From NCBI GenBank assembly GCA_033961575.1, contig CM066736.1, positions 85,605,352-85,669,351 of the forward strand: a DNA stretch of 64,000 nucleotides, written 5' to 3'. This DNA comes from Aselliscus stoliczkanus. Lineage: Eukaryota; Chordata; Mammalia; Chiroptera; Hipposideridae. Shown here piece by piece: positions 29,655 through 42,805 of the stretch. Each line of letters opens with the position of its first letter. Position 1 is the first letter of the stretch. The notes under the pieces are model-generated. The model was not told the DNA's origin. It was given only the letters and a program-made list of their open reading frames with translations, and made no database searches. A program made the position numbers and the translations under genes.

Positions 29655-30720
29655 TTCTTTATTCAAATATATATAATGACTGGCTACTACACATGTGCAC
29701 TAGACTCTGGGGAGACACTAACGATTGAGAAAAAAGTCATGGTTCCTGCTTTTGTGGAGCTTACACCACAGTGGAAAAGGACAGACATTTGTCACAAAAC
29801 TGCAAACATAAATGCAAAACTACAACCTCTGAAACATGCTATGTAGGAGAAAGGACATGATGGGTTAAGGGCGCTTGTAGCAGAGCTGACTCAGGAAGGC
29901 CAAGATTCGGAGGGCTAGTAGAATTCTTCACCAGGGGACGTATGGGTTGGCGGGGGAGAGCATCTTCCAGGCAAAAGAAACAGCATATGCCAAGGCCCTA
30001 TGTCATGACAGGGAACAATGTGTCATCAAGCGAAGAGCAGCATGGGAGAAAATAAAGCTGGAAGGAAATCATGGTCTGGACCATGCAGCAGTCCAAAGGC
30101 TGTGTTTAGAATTCTCCCTTTTATCTAAGTCATTAGATGTTTTAAGGTAGGTGTGGGGCAGGGAGAGAAAGAAAGAGAGATTAACTAATCGGTTTGGTTT
30201 ATATTTTGGAAAGTGCTCTCTGGCTGAAGTTGGAGAACAGAGTGGACACTGGGGGACCACAGGCTGTGCAGCAGTTCAGGTGAGAGATGATGGAGGCTTT
30301 GGCCAGAATGGAAATGTCTAGATATAGACAAATAGACATATTAGGGGAATCAGCAGGAGTTGGTAAGGCTGGAAATGGGGGCAAGAGAGAAAGGGAGAAA
30401 CTAAGGATTGTGTCTGGCTTCCTGGCCAATGTAAAAGAATGGATGGATAGTCCCTTGGCTAAAAACAGAGTGCAGAAAGAGGCTTCTTGTGGCTGGAAGA
30501 TGGGACGAAGAAAACATGGGCACACAGAGTGTGCTGTGGAAACATCCAGGAGGCAATCTGAAGAGAGATCTGATAGCAGAAAAGAGATCTGTGCTGAAGA
30601 TGTACACTTGTGCTTCATGTCGATGTGGGTGATAATTAAAATGATGGTTGTCACCTCGGGATTATGAATACAATGAGAGAAAAGGGGGCCTAGGACTGAG
30701 CCTGAGGGATGCCAGTTTCT
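29655..30720 (+). mobile_element. LINE-2 (L2) remnant
   Basis: Follows the L2 3' pattern in order: CTACACATGTGCACTAGACT, CTGCTTTTGTGGAGCTTACA, CATCTTCCAGGCAAAAGAAA, ATGCCAAGGCCCTATGTCAT, and a later segment with GGTGAGAGATGATGGAGGCT. Heavily mutated. Confidence 0.75.
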
Positions 30721-30914
30721 TATGATGAGATAGAACAGCTTACAAATGAGATAAGAAGGAGTGAGAGAGGAATGAAGAAAACTAGGAGAAGGTTATAATA
30801 ATAAGATTCCTTTTCTGGAACCACAAAATGCTGAGTGATCCCTTGTGTAAAACATTTAAATCTTAACATAGTTATAAGACAGGCTGTACTGAGTAACAGT
30901 TACAGTAGGGCCCT

Positions 30915-31130
30915 AAAATTGTTCCGCCTGGACTCAAATCCTAGCTCTTCCACTTGATGGCTGTGTTATCTTTAAGTTATTTTAACCTCTCTATGCCTCA
31001 GCTTCCTCATTTGTAAGATGACAGAGGATAATGGGTCCTAACTCACAGGGTCGTTATAAGGATTGAAGGAGTTAACTAAATAATATATTCAAAATGCTTT
31101 GGAAGAGTACCTGGTTTGCAGTAACAGTCA
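30915..31130 (+). repeat. MIR element
   Basis: CTGGACTCAAATCCTAGCTC, CTATGCCTCAGCTTCCTCAT and GTCGTTATAAGGATTGAAGG. Confidence 0.75.
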
Positions 31131-31449
31131 TTTGATTTAGCTATAATGACATTACTTATTACTGCTCATTGCTATCCAGTAGCAGAAGAATCGCTGAACA
31201 AAATGATCTTTAACGACTCAAAAGCTGAAGCACAGGGAACTATATCTAAACTGAGCTTGAAGTCAAAGGGCAGACTGAAGCAGCCAGTGGTCATTTCTAA
31301 CGCTGCAAACCTGTGAGCTTTTGATGGGCAAAGACCCTATCTCGACAGCATTCCTGAAACTTAGTACAGGGCTTTAGATCTAGAAGGATGCTTAGCACAT
31401 GCTACAGAATCACTCTTGAAAAACACTGACTTCTTAGTACAGGATATAT

Positions 31450-31650
31450 AAGTGGCTTTTCTGCTAATTCCTTCCTTCCACCCATCTTCCAAAGCCCAAT
31501 TCAAGCCCTACCTCCGTCATTAAGCCTTCTTCAACCATGCCAATTTAAAGTGATCTCTTTGCACTGTGAAGAGCTATAGTGCTTGTCATGATACCATCCA
31601 ACCGATGCTTAATATAATCACTTGTATTTTTGTACATGTTCCAGTAGACA
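31450..31650 (-). mobile_element. Possible L2 fragment, antisense
   Basis: AAAGCCCAATTCAAGCCCTA, CCTCCGTCATTAAGCCTTCT and TGTACATGTTCCAGTAGACA follow a reversed L2-like order. Weak. Confidence 0.4.
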
Positions 31651-31654
31651 TTAT

Positions 31655-31990
31655 TGAAATCTACATTCATGGCCCGACAGTCTGCTAGGCTTTGGGAATA
31701 AAGAGGCATATAAAATAAGGTTTCTACTACTGAGGAGTTTCCACTCTAATGGCGAAGACAGAGAGCTAATCAATAACCAGAAGAACACCATGGCGCTTTG
31801 TATACAATATGCGTTTTGTATATTATAATAGTGAAGGGGGCCAGTAATCTTCTGGAGGGCTAATCAGAGGAGGCTGTGTTTAATTGGTGCCTTGAAGGGT
31901 GAGGGGGAATTAACTAGGCTGTGTGTGTGTGTGTGTGTGTGTGGGGGGGGTGCAGAGTAAGAAATTAGGGGAAGGATATTTTAAGAGGAA
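31655..31990 (+). mobile_element. L2 fragment with embedded GT repeat
   Basis: Degenerate L2-like text (CCGACAGTCTGCTAGGCTTT, then GAGTTTCCACTCTAATGGCG) followed by TGGTGCCTTGAAGGGTGAGG. Contains the (GT)n at 31920. Confidence 0.55.
31920..31950. repeat. (GT)n then G8 tract
   Basis: About 12 TG units, then eight G. Confidence 0.96.
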
Positions 31991-32424
31991 TAAAATACAA
32001 TATGTATGCAGACCATCTGTGGCGCTAAGTCTTGCAAACATTGCATGGTAGGGACCTGCTTTTCTATTTCTTGCAATCTACTCCTCTCTGCTTTCTAATT
32101 TCATGTAGTACAGAACACACAGTAGATACTAAGTGAATATATTAGTTTTAAGAATAAATGAATTTAATTAGTTGATCTCAAAGGGAATAATTTTTTTTTT
32201 CCCTTTTGGCAATGTGTTAAGAAACATTCGGTTAATGTTTTAAAAAGTAAAATAAGAACATTACAAGGTTATTCATAACATGAAGACAAAACTAAAGATA
32301 GGAAATCTAAATGAGGAAATATTATGCAGCCATTAAAATGATGCCAAAGAGATTTTAATGGCATTGGTAAAAGTCTTAAAATGTGATATACAAAACAGCG
32401 GTACATATTATACAACCTAAGGAG

Positions 32425-32752
32425 CTGTGCTGTCCAGTACTGCAGCCACTAGCTGCAGGTTACTGAGTACCTGTCACGTAGCTAGATGGCTTTGAGATTG
32501 CTGTAAGTGTAAAATATACCCAGGACTTAGAAAGCACAGTGTAAAAAAAAAAAGAAAAAAGTAAAGTATTTTATTTATTAATAAAAAATTTAAAGGATTG
32601 ATTACATGTTGATAGTTATTATTTTATTGGGATCAAATACAAACATTATTAACATTAATTTATCTATTCCTTTTTACCTTTTTGCAATGTGGCTGCCAGA
32701 AAATTTATTTTTACGAATGTGGCTCCGACTATATTTCTCTTAGACAGCACTG
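32425..32752 (+). mobile_element. hAT-like non-autonomous DNA transposon (MER5/Charlie-like)
   Basis: The left end GTGCTGTCCAGTACTGCAGC and the right end AGACAGCACTGG give an inverted GTGCTGTC terminus. Inside are the blocks GCCACTAGCTGCAGGTTACT, GATTGATTACATGTTGATAG and AATGTGGCTGCCAGAAAATT. The family call rests on remembered hAT-MER consensus features. Confidence 0.6.
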
Positions 32753-34389
32753 GTATAGATGATACGATCTCAACTCTATGAACAACACATAGAAAACTAA
32801 CAATAGTGGCTTTTGTGGTTTCCCCCTCGCCTGCATATTTTGACATCTTCCAAATATTATTCATTGAGCATATATTACTTTATAATCCAGAGGGATGGAA
32901 TAGAAATAAATAAGACACAATAAAAACAAAGAGAAAAAGATCTCAACGTGGCGCAAAGCCCTGGTTGCTAGGGGCTGAGGAAGGCAGCCCAGGGATGCCC
33001 AAATGACTTTCTGTCACCGACAGAAGGTTAGCGCACAAAGGATGCTGGCCAGCTGTTCTCCATCCCGACTGGAGACAGAAAAAAGCGGAAATGGGTGTTA
33101 ACCACAGGAGGGGGCCTGTAAGTTAAATATAGGGAAGAATTTCCTGAAGCAAGGGTGTTTAAACTCTGGAATGAGTTATGGAAGAAGCCTGGTCCCCCAA
33201 GGTCTTTTAAAATACTGCAGATACCCTTCTGCATTGTGTGTTCCTGTCTAGAGGCAGCGAGATGACTTGTCAAGGTTCCTTTCAAAATAGCTATCTTAGA
33301 GTAAAGAACTCCAATAAAACTTTCTTTTTCATTTATTTTTGACCAGGCTTCATTTTTCCTATTCAGGATGCCAGCAGGCAAGAAGTACTTTGAAAGGCAA
33401 GACTATCTGATACAGCTACCTTAAGTAGTATTCTTGAGACTTCAAAGACAGTGTCATTTGATCTACATTTAAAAACCAACATCGGGGAAACAAACTGTTT
33501 TTGAAGTCCCTCAGGGGTCACCTTCCAGAAATTAGTTCTGAATTCAGCATAAGCATGATGGAGAGAAGGAAAGAGGATAGATTTACTTTTAAAAAGTGAG
33601 GCTCTTAGAAAACGTGAATGCTGGATACTGCCTCATTGTCAACGGTGAATAGTTTGGCTTAGAAGCAGAGAACTTGTGCATCGCTCCCCTCTGTAGATTG
33701 GCTCACTTGCTCTAGGTTTTCATCATTCTCAGTTTACTGGAAACAATTTTTTTCTTAAAATGTGCCAAAGTACTTACTTACTTACTTAAAAAAGCTGTTG
33801 AGCTTGATTCTGTTTATAAAAAGAAATGGAAGACTAGGTCAGCAGAAGCACCGTCTAGAGATTGTACAACTGAAGTCGAGGTGACCTTACATAAAACCAC
33901 CATGCTTCTCCCCAAGTCACATCATCACATGATAGAAGGAATCCGGAGATCTATTCCAGCAAGCTGCAGCACAGCCAAGGATACTTCTCCCCAAGTGTTC
34001 TGTCCTCACTAAGCTCACTGAACTTGATGCGGTCTCTATAAAAATGGCACACTTGGTTTGGTCCTAACACATCAAATAAGTCGGTCCCAGGCTGACCTCC
34101 ATTGTTGTAACAGACAGTCCGCTGAACTGGGTCTCAGGCTCCGAGTCCCATGTGACAGCAAGAGTGAACAACACATAGGAATCTTTTTGCAAGTTCTGTC
34201 CTTCAAAATATTTAATTTGTCTTATCTACTCAGTTAGATTATAAAGTAAACAACTGTCAACTAGGCAAAGGCAGGGTAAATCTTACACTTTGGAATATTC
34301 TTTCGTCCTTTAAATAGTGTTATATGCAGAGGAGAGACTTAATGAATTGCTGAATGCATGAATGATGCTTAACAATACTTTGTATAGTC

Positions 34390-34600
34390 TTTTTTAGTTT
34401 ACAAACCATTTGGACAGACATTATCTCATTTGCTCCATACAACTATGCTTGGGAAATAGGGCTGGTGCTATTAATGCCATTTAAAAATAACCCGATACTC
34501 AAAATGATTTATGAAAATTAAATGACAGAGCTGAAGTTGGAGCCTACATTTTCAGGTTCCCAAATCCAGTGCTCCATCCGCTCTGTACCACACCACCTTG
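34390..34600 (-). repeat. MIR-like element, antisense
   Basis: CATTATCTCATTTGCTCCAT then AATGACAGAGCTGAAGTTGG and CAGTGCTCCATCCGCTCTGT. Confidence 0.55.
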
Positions 34601-35069
34601 CTGGTAGATCGTTTAAGCTTTGTAGTTGCGAAAAATTAAACTTAGAATAAAACAATTCCATGTATCAAGCAGGACAGATGGCTTTGAAATCCTGCTTGTA
34701 GCATGGCTTACTCTGAAAAAGAACATGAGATTTATGGAAGACAAACACTAGGGGCAAACACATGTTTCACACCAACCCATGTGCTTCCTCTAGTTTTCTT
34801 GTTTCTCAACAAATGGAGTTGAAACATATAATCATTTTTGTTTCTTTTGGTCTTAAAGTTCTTAAATTCTTCACGAAGTTTATGACTCGTAGTTTCCTAC
34901 CTCTCTGAGGTAAGAGGGGCAGGATACCCAACCAAGGATGTTTTCGCCAGAACAGCTTCCTTGATTTTGCAGCGTATTTTTCTAATGCTTTGGATTTGAC
35001 TGCGGGGGATTTTCCTGTGGAAGGTGGTAGGTGTTGAATGATCACTAACTAATCAGGGGTAGCGTGGTA

Positions 35070-35290
35070 TGGTAAAAAGAAGATGTGTACCAGGAGTCAG
35101 GTAATCTGGTTTCTGGTCCCCGTTCCATCACTTATTATCATGTGATCTTGGCAAGTAGCTTCACGTTTCTAGGTCTCAGTTTTCTGATCTGTAAAATAGG
35201 GATCCTTGTCCTCGCTCTGCCTCCCTCACAGGGTTGTTTGTAAGCTTAAATAAAACATGGAAAGTTTTGCAAATAAGAGACTTTTATTAT
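35070..35290 (+). repeat. MIR element
   Basis: ACCAGGAGTCAGGTAATCTG, CTAGGTCTCAGTTTTCTGAT and AGGGTTGTTTGTAAGCTTAA. Confidence 0.72.
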
Positions 35291-35569
35291 TCATAACTTC
35301 TAACTACTTAAGAAGGTTGGTATCCAAAAGGTAGGTAGGCAGGCAAACAGATTTGTAGGGTACTTATCTCTGAGGCTTCAGGAGGGCCTTGAAAGGGCTT
35401 GGGGAAAGACAGAGGAGATGGTGAATATTTTGTACCATTAAATGGCATGAGCCATTATTAAAAAATGTGACCAAGAACCGTATTCTAGATCTATGTGTAA
35501 AGAGGTGACTGTAGATTCTAAGGGAAAAATAAAATACCTATAACTATGATTCATTTATCCATTACATAT

Positions 35570-35790
35570 TTATAATAATAGTTCCCCTGTATTGAGTACT
35601 ACTGTATGCCAGGCAGTATGCTAGGTATTTCCATATTTAACCTTTATGGTTAAGCTCTCTCAGATAGGCACTAACATCTTATTTTATAAATGAATCTAAG
35701 CTGACAGCGTCAACTTCCTGAAGTCACAGCGGCAGTTAAGTGGTAGAGTTGGCATTCAAACCCTTAGTCTTTACAGGCTCCTTACAACTG
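35570..35790 (-). repeat. MIR element, antisense
   Basis: ATTGAGTACTACTGTATGCC, TATTTTATAAATGAATCTAA and GGTAGAGTTGGCATTCAAAC. Confidence 0.68.
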
Positions 35791-36040
35791 GGCGACTGTT
35801 CCCTTAACCTGCTCTGCCCTAGACACCAACCTCCACATGTCTAAATATCCTTCCTGTCCATTCAAACGCTCTCTCCTTAGTGAAGGCTTATTCAATTCCC
35901 ACCCACACCTCTCACACAGGAAGTAAATGACTAGCTTTGAATGTTCCAAATTATTTACCTCCCTGTCTTATAGTATTTCATACTTTCTTTTATATATTGC
36001 TTGTTCCTATTTCATTATCTCAATTAGACTATGAGCTCCT

Positions 36041-36140
36041 TTTTTTTGAGGGCAGTGTCACTGGCCCTCATATGTGGGACCGAACCGGGGCCGCTGGCTT
36101 CCCAAGCCAGCGCTTAACCACCGCACCATTCGGCCGGCCC
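36041..36140 (-). mobile_element. Short tRNA-derived SINE with 16-bp target-site duplication
   Basis: A plus-strand T8 tract, then GAGGGCAGTGTCACTGGCCC, ending CATTCGGCCGGCCC. The duplication TAGACTATGAGCTCCT is at 36025-36040 and, with one mismatch, at 36141-36156. Confidence 0.96.
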
Positions 36141-37878
36141 TAGACTATAAGCTCCTCGAATGCAAGTTCGAGGTACATACTCTATGAATAGAACAGGATT
36201 CACTTACATGGTCACCACTTACATGGCACCTCCTTCCCTAATGCCAGGATGGGACCCAGAATGAGTGAGACAGTCCTCAGCCTCAAGCTGCTCAAAAGCC
36301 AAGGCTGTCCGCCTTGGTGGCAGAAATGACCTAAGCCACTGAGGGAATACTCATTGATCTCTGTAGTTGTCACTGAGCCTGCTAAGTGAGTGAATGAGGT
36401 AGGACAGGAGTTGGATCTTGAAGTGAGAACGACATTACGATGGGGCAGAGGCAAGGGCATGCGATTTTAGGTAGTGGGAACTTGTCTGAGAAAAGAACGG
36501 AGGTCAGAAACGAATGTGGTATGTCTTGGGGGGAAGGGGGTCCATGGGGATGGGGTGCGAGAGCAGCGGCAGGACACCCTGGGTGCCCTGTCCCAGGACC
36601 TGGATGCTAGGACCGCTCCCACAGCCTGTTCACAGCAACCGCAGCACATAATCTCTCCAGCTCGGTTCCAAGTTTATCATCTCACTGGCAGCCATCGAGC
36701 AGCAGCTTGCGTGTACATTCTTCTCTGACCATAATTCAGCACGAGCATCAGCTGCGCATGTGCTCGTCAATCTGAATCTTGGACCACTTTATAGTTAGTA
36801 GTAAAAGGGGGAAAAAAAAAAGGATGTTTAAGTGGCATGCTGGTGTGGTGGCTTTTAACCAAAATATTCAAGAGTAGAACCTCCGGGCTTCTGCTTTTAA
36901 AAATTGTGTTGCTTGGCAGTTCCAGCGGGATTAGTAATCCTCAAATGAGAAAACGGGGACTTCTTTTGGAGAGAGCTGGCGGAAAGCACTGAGCCCTGCC
37001 CCATGTAAATGCGTTCATGGGGAAGAGGGGATAGCTGTAGGATTAATCGGGTAGATGTTTTTGATATTAGCTAAGAATTCTAAAATGTGAAAGGAAAAAA
37101 AATCACTTCATTAAGGGAATTTAAATCACGTTGTCTTTTCTGTAAAAAACAAAGCAAGCTGTCGCGTAACTTTGAGGCTGACCATACGGAGGAATTCGGG
37201 GGCGGCACTGATCTTCAGCTAGTCTGAAACCCCCGACACCAAGAGAACATACAGCAATCTGCTTCCACAGGGAACAATCTGTGAAGGGTAACAACCAGAC
37301 AGAAAATGGCAGTGTTTTCTTTTACAAAAGATGTAAGAGGCTCCCTCAGGAGCGTGAGTTTTTTTACCCTTTGCCCTAAGGAGCACAGGCTTGGGAGGTA
37401 ACTCCTCAGTCTATGGTTGCTCTCGGAAATTCTCAGATTTCCTCTGAGGCGAAAAGTGCTTGTTCCAGCTTTGTTTAGATTGATAACTTCCAGCCTGGCT
37501 TCCTGCAGTGATCTTTACTTGGGATCATTATGCAGCATTCATTTTTGTGGTACTTCACATCTACCTTAGTAGTCCATTTTTCATGAGAGCACCATAAAGT
37601 GGTGCCACACTATTTAGTCAGTGTTAATGCTCCTGGCACAGTTGGCACCAGGGGTGGGGGTGGGGGGGTACTACTTAAGTGTGTGCATTTGTGGCTTAAT
37701 GGGTTTGTTATGTCAGTGCCAGGAGACCTAGATTCTACTTTTATTGCTAGAAGTTCCTGGGTCAACCATTCTTGCAAAGTCATTTCATTTCTCTGTACCT
37801 TAGAAATGGGAGTTGTTGGGAAGTATAGTGTTCTAGGAGGGGAAGGGCAGTCAGGTTGCAATGAGGAAGCACTTTTTT

Positions 37879-37992
37879 TTTTTTTTTTTTTTTTCGTTTG
37901 AGGGCAGTGTCACTGGCCCTCTTATGTGGGACCAAACCTGGGCCGCTGGCTTCTGAAGCCAGCGCTTAACCACCGTGGCACTTGGCCGGTCC
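37879..37992 (-). mobile_element. Short tRNA-derived SINE with 15-bp target-site duplication
   Basis: A T-run, then GAGGGCAGTGTCACTGGCCC and the diverged head CCGTGGCACTTGGCCGGTCC. The duplication AGGAAGCACTTTTTT is at about 37864-37878 and 37993-38007. Confidence 0.95.
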
Positions 37993-38439
37993 AGGAAGCA
38001 CTTTTTTGTAAGCATTTTGGGTAAATCATCTAAGAGATCTCCGAAGAAAGGGATCTAATTTGTAAAATTCTAGTAATTTGATGTGATTTTGTTTCTCATT
38101 TGAAATATTTACTCCCCACCCAATTTTTATTTGCAGTTTGGCATTCTTTTTCTTGAAAAGGGTTCTGAAACTGTATAAGCTATAAGCACCACAAAACCCA
38201 GATTGTTTCTGTTTCTAAAACGAATCTGCATTCTAACCAAGGTGATCTATTCTTTGCCAATAAAGCTTTGTGCTTTTTCTAAAAGTGTTCCCTCTATCTG
38301 AGGGGCTACGGTGAGGATCGTGGTGGGAGAGAAGGGATAGGGAGAGCACATTCTAGACGGGACAATGAGTGTGATGACTGAGTCGGCAAAGAACTTGTTA
38401 ATGTAACTGAAAGGAGGCCACGATAGCGACCGTCTGGGA

Positions 38440-39260
38440 GAGTAGCGGGAGAGCGGTGTTAGATGCAGTGGGGAGAGGCAGGGGCCAGGTAAGCCATGAA
38501 AAAGAGCTTGGATTTTATTCTGGCTACTAAAATAGGGGGTGATTAAGATAGAGCTAAAATTTTAAAAGATCACTCTGGCTACTGTGGAGAATGAACAAAG
38601 GTGGGAAAACAGTGAAGTCAGGGAGACAAACTGGACTAGAGCAGTGTCTGGGTAAGAGAAGGTGGTGGCTTGGACTTGGGTGGTGGTAGTAGAGATGGCA
38701 GGAAGTGGTCAGACTTGGTATATATTTTGTAGGTAGAGATGGTAGAGTGTTCTGATGAGTGACAAAAAGAACGGAATCAAAGATGATCCCTTAGTTTGGG
38801 CAACTGGATAGATAAGGCCACTTGCCGAGAGGAAGAAGGCTGGCAGGCCAGTTTCAGATATGTTGAGGCTGAGATGCCTGTGATATTCCAAGGGGAGATG
38901 CCAAGTAGGCCTTTGACTATACAGAATTTGTAGGAGACGCTTAGACTGAAAATATAACTTTGGGAGCCATAAACATACAGATGGTTTTTATAACTAAGGG
39001 ATGGATGAGATGACATGAGAAGAGAAAAAGAGAGAAGGATCTAAGATGGGGCCACAGAGAACTCCATATTTAATGATCAAGTAAAGAAAGAGGAATATGG
39101 AAAAAACAGACAAAGAGCAGCCGAAAGGAGAAAAGCCACAGGAAAGTGGTACTCTGGAAACCAAGAAAGGAGAATGTTTCAAGAGGGTAGGAATGGCCAG
39201 CAAGGTCAAACGCCACTCAGATGTGGAATAGGATAAGCACAGAAAAGTGACCTTTGGTTT
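38440..39260 (+). mobile_element. L2 remnant
   Basis: Order matches inner L2 sequence: GTAAGCCATGAAAAAGAGCT, AAGATCACTCTGGCTACTGT, GTCAGACTTGGTATATATTT, AATCAAAGATGATCCCTTAG, GGCAACTGGATAGATAAGGC. No open frame. Confidence 0.72.
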
Positions 39261-39469
39261 TGGCAACATAAAGTTCAATAGGCACCTACCTTGATAAAAG
39301 GAACTGCAGTATATTGCTAGAACTGAAAAATCAGACTGGGGTGAGTTACTGAAGAATTGGAAAAATGGAAAATAAATAGATCTATAATCATTGTAAAAAT
39401 GAAATCAGTAGTTAAAAATCTACACTTTCACTCTCAACAAACAAAAAACACTAGGTTTTTGCTAACTTC

Positions 39470-40490
39470 TATCAGACCATCAAGATATAGATAATATTGT
39501 ATATAAACTGTTCCAGAGACTAGAAAAGAAGGGAAAAGTCTTTTTGAGGCCAGACAAGGATTATTATACGAAAAAATAAGATCATAGGCTCATCTTATCT
39601 CTGGTCACAGATATAGATATTCTTAAAATATCAGCAAATCAATCCAATAATATAGGGAAAAATAATACATCATGACTAAGTAGAGTTTATCCCAAGAGGA
39701 AAAGATGGTTTAACATTAAAAAATGTATTTATTAGAACATTAACACAGTAAAAGAGAACACAGTATTATTTTAATAGATTCAGAATATGTGTTTAATAAA
39801 ATTCAAAATATACACATTCATGATTAAAACCAACACTTAGTAAGCTGGCAATAGAAAGAAACATCCTTTTGCTAATAAAGAACACCTATTTAAACGTGCA
39901 AAAGATAGAATACTTAATGGGGGAAAGTTAGAAGCATTCTCTTCAAAGTCAGGAATAAGACAAGCATATCCTCAATCGCTGCTCCTCTTCCACAATAAAA
40001 CACAAGACAAGAAAAAGTAATAGAAGTTGTAAAAATAGAAAGGAAGAAGACACCATTATTCACACATACAAAAAGATTGTACACACAGAAAATCCAAGAG
40101 AATCTAAGACAAACTATTGTACCTTATGTTAGCACCATTGCTAGATACACTCTCAAAATACAAACATCAGTGGTATTCTTGTATACTAGCCACAAAAAAG
40201 TTGGATCTGCAATGAAACATTTATAACAGCAACCAAAATGGTAAGCTACTGGGATTAAGAATCTAATAAAAAGGTTTGTAGGACTTTTACAAAGAAAATT
40301 TAAAAATTTCACTGTTATGTTTTTTAAAAAAGAGAAAACATAAAGAGATACCATCTTCATAGTTAAGAAGACTCAACATTATAAAGCTGTCAAATCACTC
40401 AAATATATTTGTAAGTCAAGAAAAGCCAAAAGCATTTTGAAAAAGAACCATAACTAGGGACTTTGTCCTATCAGATATCAAGAAAGTTGG
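39470..40490 (+). mobile_element. Degraded LINE-1 ORF2 remnant
   Basis: The nucleotide pattern follows L1 ORF2 reverse-transcriptase and downstream segments (AATAAAATTCAAAATATACA near 39795, CTTAATGGGGGAAAGTTAGA near 39912, GAAAATCCAAGAGAATCTAA near 40087, ATACCATCTTCATAGTTAAG near 40348). It carries many frameshifts and stops. It is cut off at 40494, where the long SINE begins. Confidence 0.75.
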
Positions 40491-40494
40491 GGTT

Positions 40495-40950
40495 GGGCCG
40501 GCCAAGTGGTGCGTTGGTTAAGAGCTGGCTTGGGACACCAGAGGCCCCAGTTTGGATCCCACATATAAAGGCCAGTGACACTACCCTCTACAGCTAAGAT
40601 GGTGAACAACAGCTCCACCTGGAGCTGGGCTGCTGTGAGTCCCCAGGACAGCATAGCTGCAGCTCCTGCTGCAGTGGGCTGCCATAGGCTACAGTGAGTG
40701 GCTGGCAGTAAGTGTGAGCGGCTGGCAGCTGGTGCGAGCTGCCAAGAGCTGCTGTGAGCGGCCGTCCAGAGGCCAGCAACCGATCTGCCTCACCAGAGAA
40801 GAGTGCAATGATGATACTAACATGGGCCAGTGAAGCAATGTCCTCCACAACTAGACTGAAGAACAAAAGGACAGCAACTTCCTATTCCCCTTCCCCGATT
40901 CCCCAACGCTGTTCCCCTCCCCCAATTCCCCAATTAAAAAAACAAAAAAA
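40495..40950 (+). mobile_element. Long composite SINE (tRNA-type head plus about 300-bp body), diverged copy
   Basis: It starts with the same head as the short SINE (GGGCCGGCCAAGTGGTGCGT). After GTGACACTACCCTC it continues into TACAGCTAAGATGG and a GCTG-rich body (AACAGCTCCACCTGGAGCTG, then GACTGAAGAACAAAAGGACA), ending CCCCTCCCCCAATTCCCC and an A-tail. The AATAAA-like end is mutated to CCAATTAAAAA. Two sister copies are at 41577 and 54591. No target-site duplication seen. Antisense to the gene, in the last intron. Confidence 0.88.
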
Positions 40951-41576
40951 CCCAAAATTCACCAGAGAAGAAATTTGGGGTATCTTCCCTTTCTTTCTCT
41001 TGCTGTGAAAGAACATGATTTAGGAGTGACACTCCTGGCCTCTCTTCATCATCTCACTCACTTGTTCTTAGAAGAGGAGGGCCTTTTCTGATTGGTGAAT
41101 TTAGAGAGAAAAATAAACCCTGAATATTCTTGGCCTAGCCCCATCTTGGTCCTGCAGGAGTCACGTGATCACTCTCTGCAGCGCACTTCTGGGCTTGCCT
41201 CTGTGTGGGAAAGCCTGGGCTTCTCCAGTTCACACTGGGATCGTAAGGGTAAGTTTAATTTTGAGTGATGTCTGTGCAAGCCCTTCTTATTATAAATCTA
41301 AAGCCACATTTTCCAAATGTCAGGGAGAAGAAAGAAGCTATTTATTGGGCATCCTCAAATCTCAACGAGACTTAAAAGAAATTACATCTTGGAATAATTA
41401 AAGATGTGGTACTAGCCCATGGATAGGCAAAACAATGAAGCAGAATAGAGCCTGGAAAAAGATCCATCTATTTAAATGAACTTGGTATATGAAAGAGATG
41501 GCATTATTAAACAGTGGACAAAGGATAGGCTCTCCAGTAAATGATACGGGGACCATTTGCTGTCCATACTGAGCAA

Positions 41577-42020
41577 GATATATATATATATATTTTTTAA
41601 AGATTTTATTGGGGAATTGGGGGAGGGGAACAGCATTGGGGAATCGGGGAAGGGGAACAGACAAGTTGCTATCTTTTTGTTCTTCAGTCTAGTTGTGGAG
41701 GACATTGCTTCACTGGCCCATGTTGGTATCATCATTGCACTCTTCCCGGATGAGGCAGATCGGTTGCAGGCCTCTGGATGGTTGCTCACAGCAGCTATTG
41801 GCAGCTCACGCTGGCTGCCGGCCACTCACTGTAGCCTATGGCAGCCCACTGCAGCAGGGGCTGCAGCCAAACCACCACCGAGGATCACACAACTCAGTTC
41901 CAGGTGGAGCTGTTGTTAGCTGTAGAGGGCAGTGTCACTGGCCCTCATATGTGGGATCCAAACCGGGGCCGCTGGCATCCCAAAACCAGCTCTTAATGAA
42001 TGTGCCACTCAGCCGGCCCT
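41577..42020 (-). mobile_element. Long composite SINE with 11-bp target-site duplication and intact AATAAA
   Basis: The sense strand is minus: the tRNA-type head is at the 42020 side (AGGGCCGGCTGAGTGGCAC), followed by the GCTG-rich body and a 3' end reading TTCCCCAATAAAATCTTTAA before the tail. The exact duplication ATACTGAGCAA is at 41566-41576 and 42021-42031. About 445 bp. It lies in the last intron, sense to the gene. The AATAAA then TCTTT ending is the arrangement known for T+ type SINEs. Confidence 0.93.
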
Positions 42021-42273
42021 ATACTGAGCAATATTAATCATTAATCATAACTATATTAATCATTTGGTGATTAATCAGGTACTATTGTGGGTTGCCTCTT
42101 TTAAAAATTATTTTAGGTTATTTACCATTTTGGTTATAAAACCTTTCATGAATTATATACCTGTTTCCAACTAGATCACAAATTTCTTGAAAATAGGGCT
42201 TGCATATCATACTTCTTATTACCCTTCAGACTTTACACAGACATGATGCTAAATAAATGTCTGCTAGCTTCCT

Positions 42274-42315
42274 TCTCCTCCTCCTCCTCCTCCTATTATT
42301 ATTATTATTATTATT
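42274..42315. repeat. Compound (CTC)n(ATT)n microsatellite
   Basis: About six CTC units abut about seven ATT units, followed by TTTTATT repeats. Confidence 0.96.
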
Positions 42316-42644
42316 TTATTTTATTTTTATCAAAACTCAATTCCTATCCATGATTCCTTAGGGCATACAGGTCCATATCAACACTAAGCTTTTATAATTA
42401 TTTTGATATTCTGAGTAGAATTCTTTAAACATTTGTGTAGTTACTGAACAGGAATCCTATCTAAAATCAGACATCTGGAACTTGCATTTTGAAGATCATA
42501 CGAGACAAAGACAAAAATAAAAAATGTTGGCGTACAGGCCAGTCACGTGTATTGTTTTCTTATTATCCTCAAGACCTATCCTCACGGTGCAGAAGAAAAT
42601 GAAACCAATTTTGTACCTTCCGCCCCAGAATTGTTTTTCCGTCT

Positions 42645-42805
42645 AACATTGCATTTCATTTTCACAACAAACTGGTGAGATGAGCAAGGCAGGGATTACA
42701 GATGAGGAAATTCCATTTCAGAGAGGCAAGACTTTAAGTTCACACAGCAGGTTGGACAAAGATCTGGAATCAAAAGCCAGTGCTCCTATTAAACAGTGAA
42801 GAAAC
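42645..42805 (-). repeat. MIR fragment, antisense
   Basis: TTTTCACAACAAACTGGTGA, GATTACAGATGAGGAAATTC and AGCAGGTTGGACAAAGATCT. Confidence 0.65.

Noticed and set aside
41557..41919. 120-codon frame similar to frames at 40594 and 54461
   Set aside because: The similarity among the three frames comes from copies of the long SINE read on one strand, not from a protein family.
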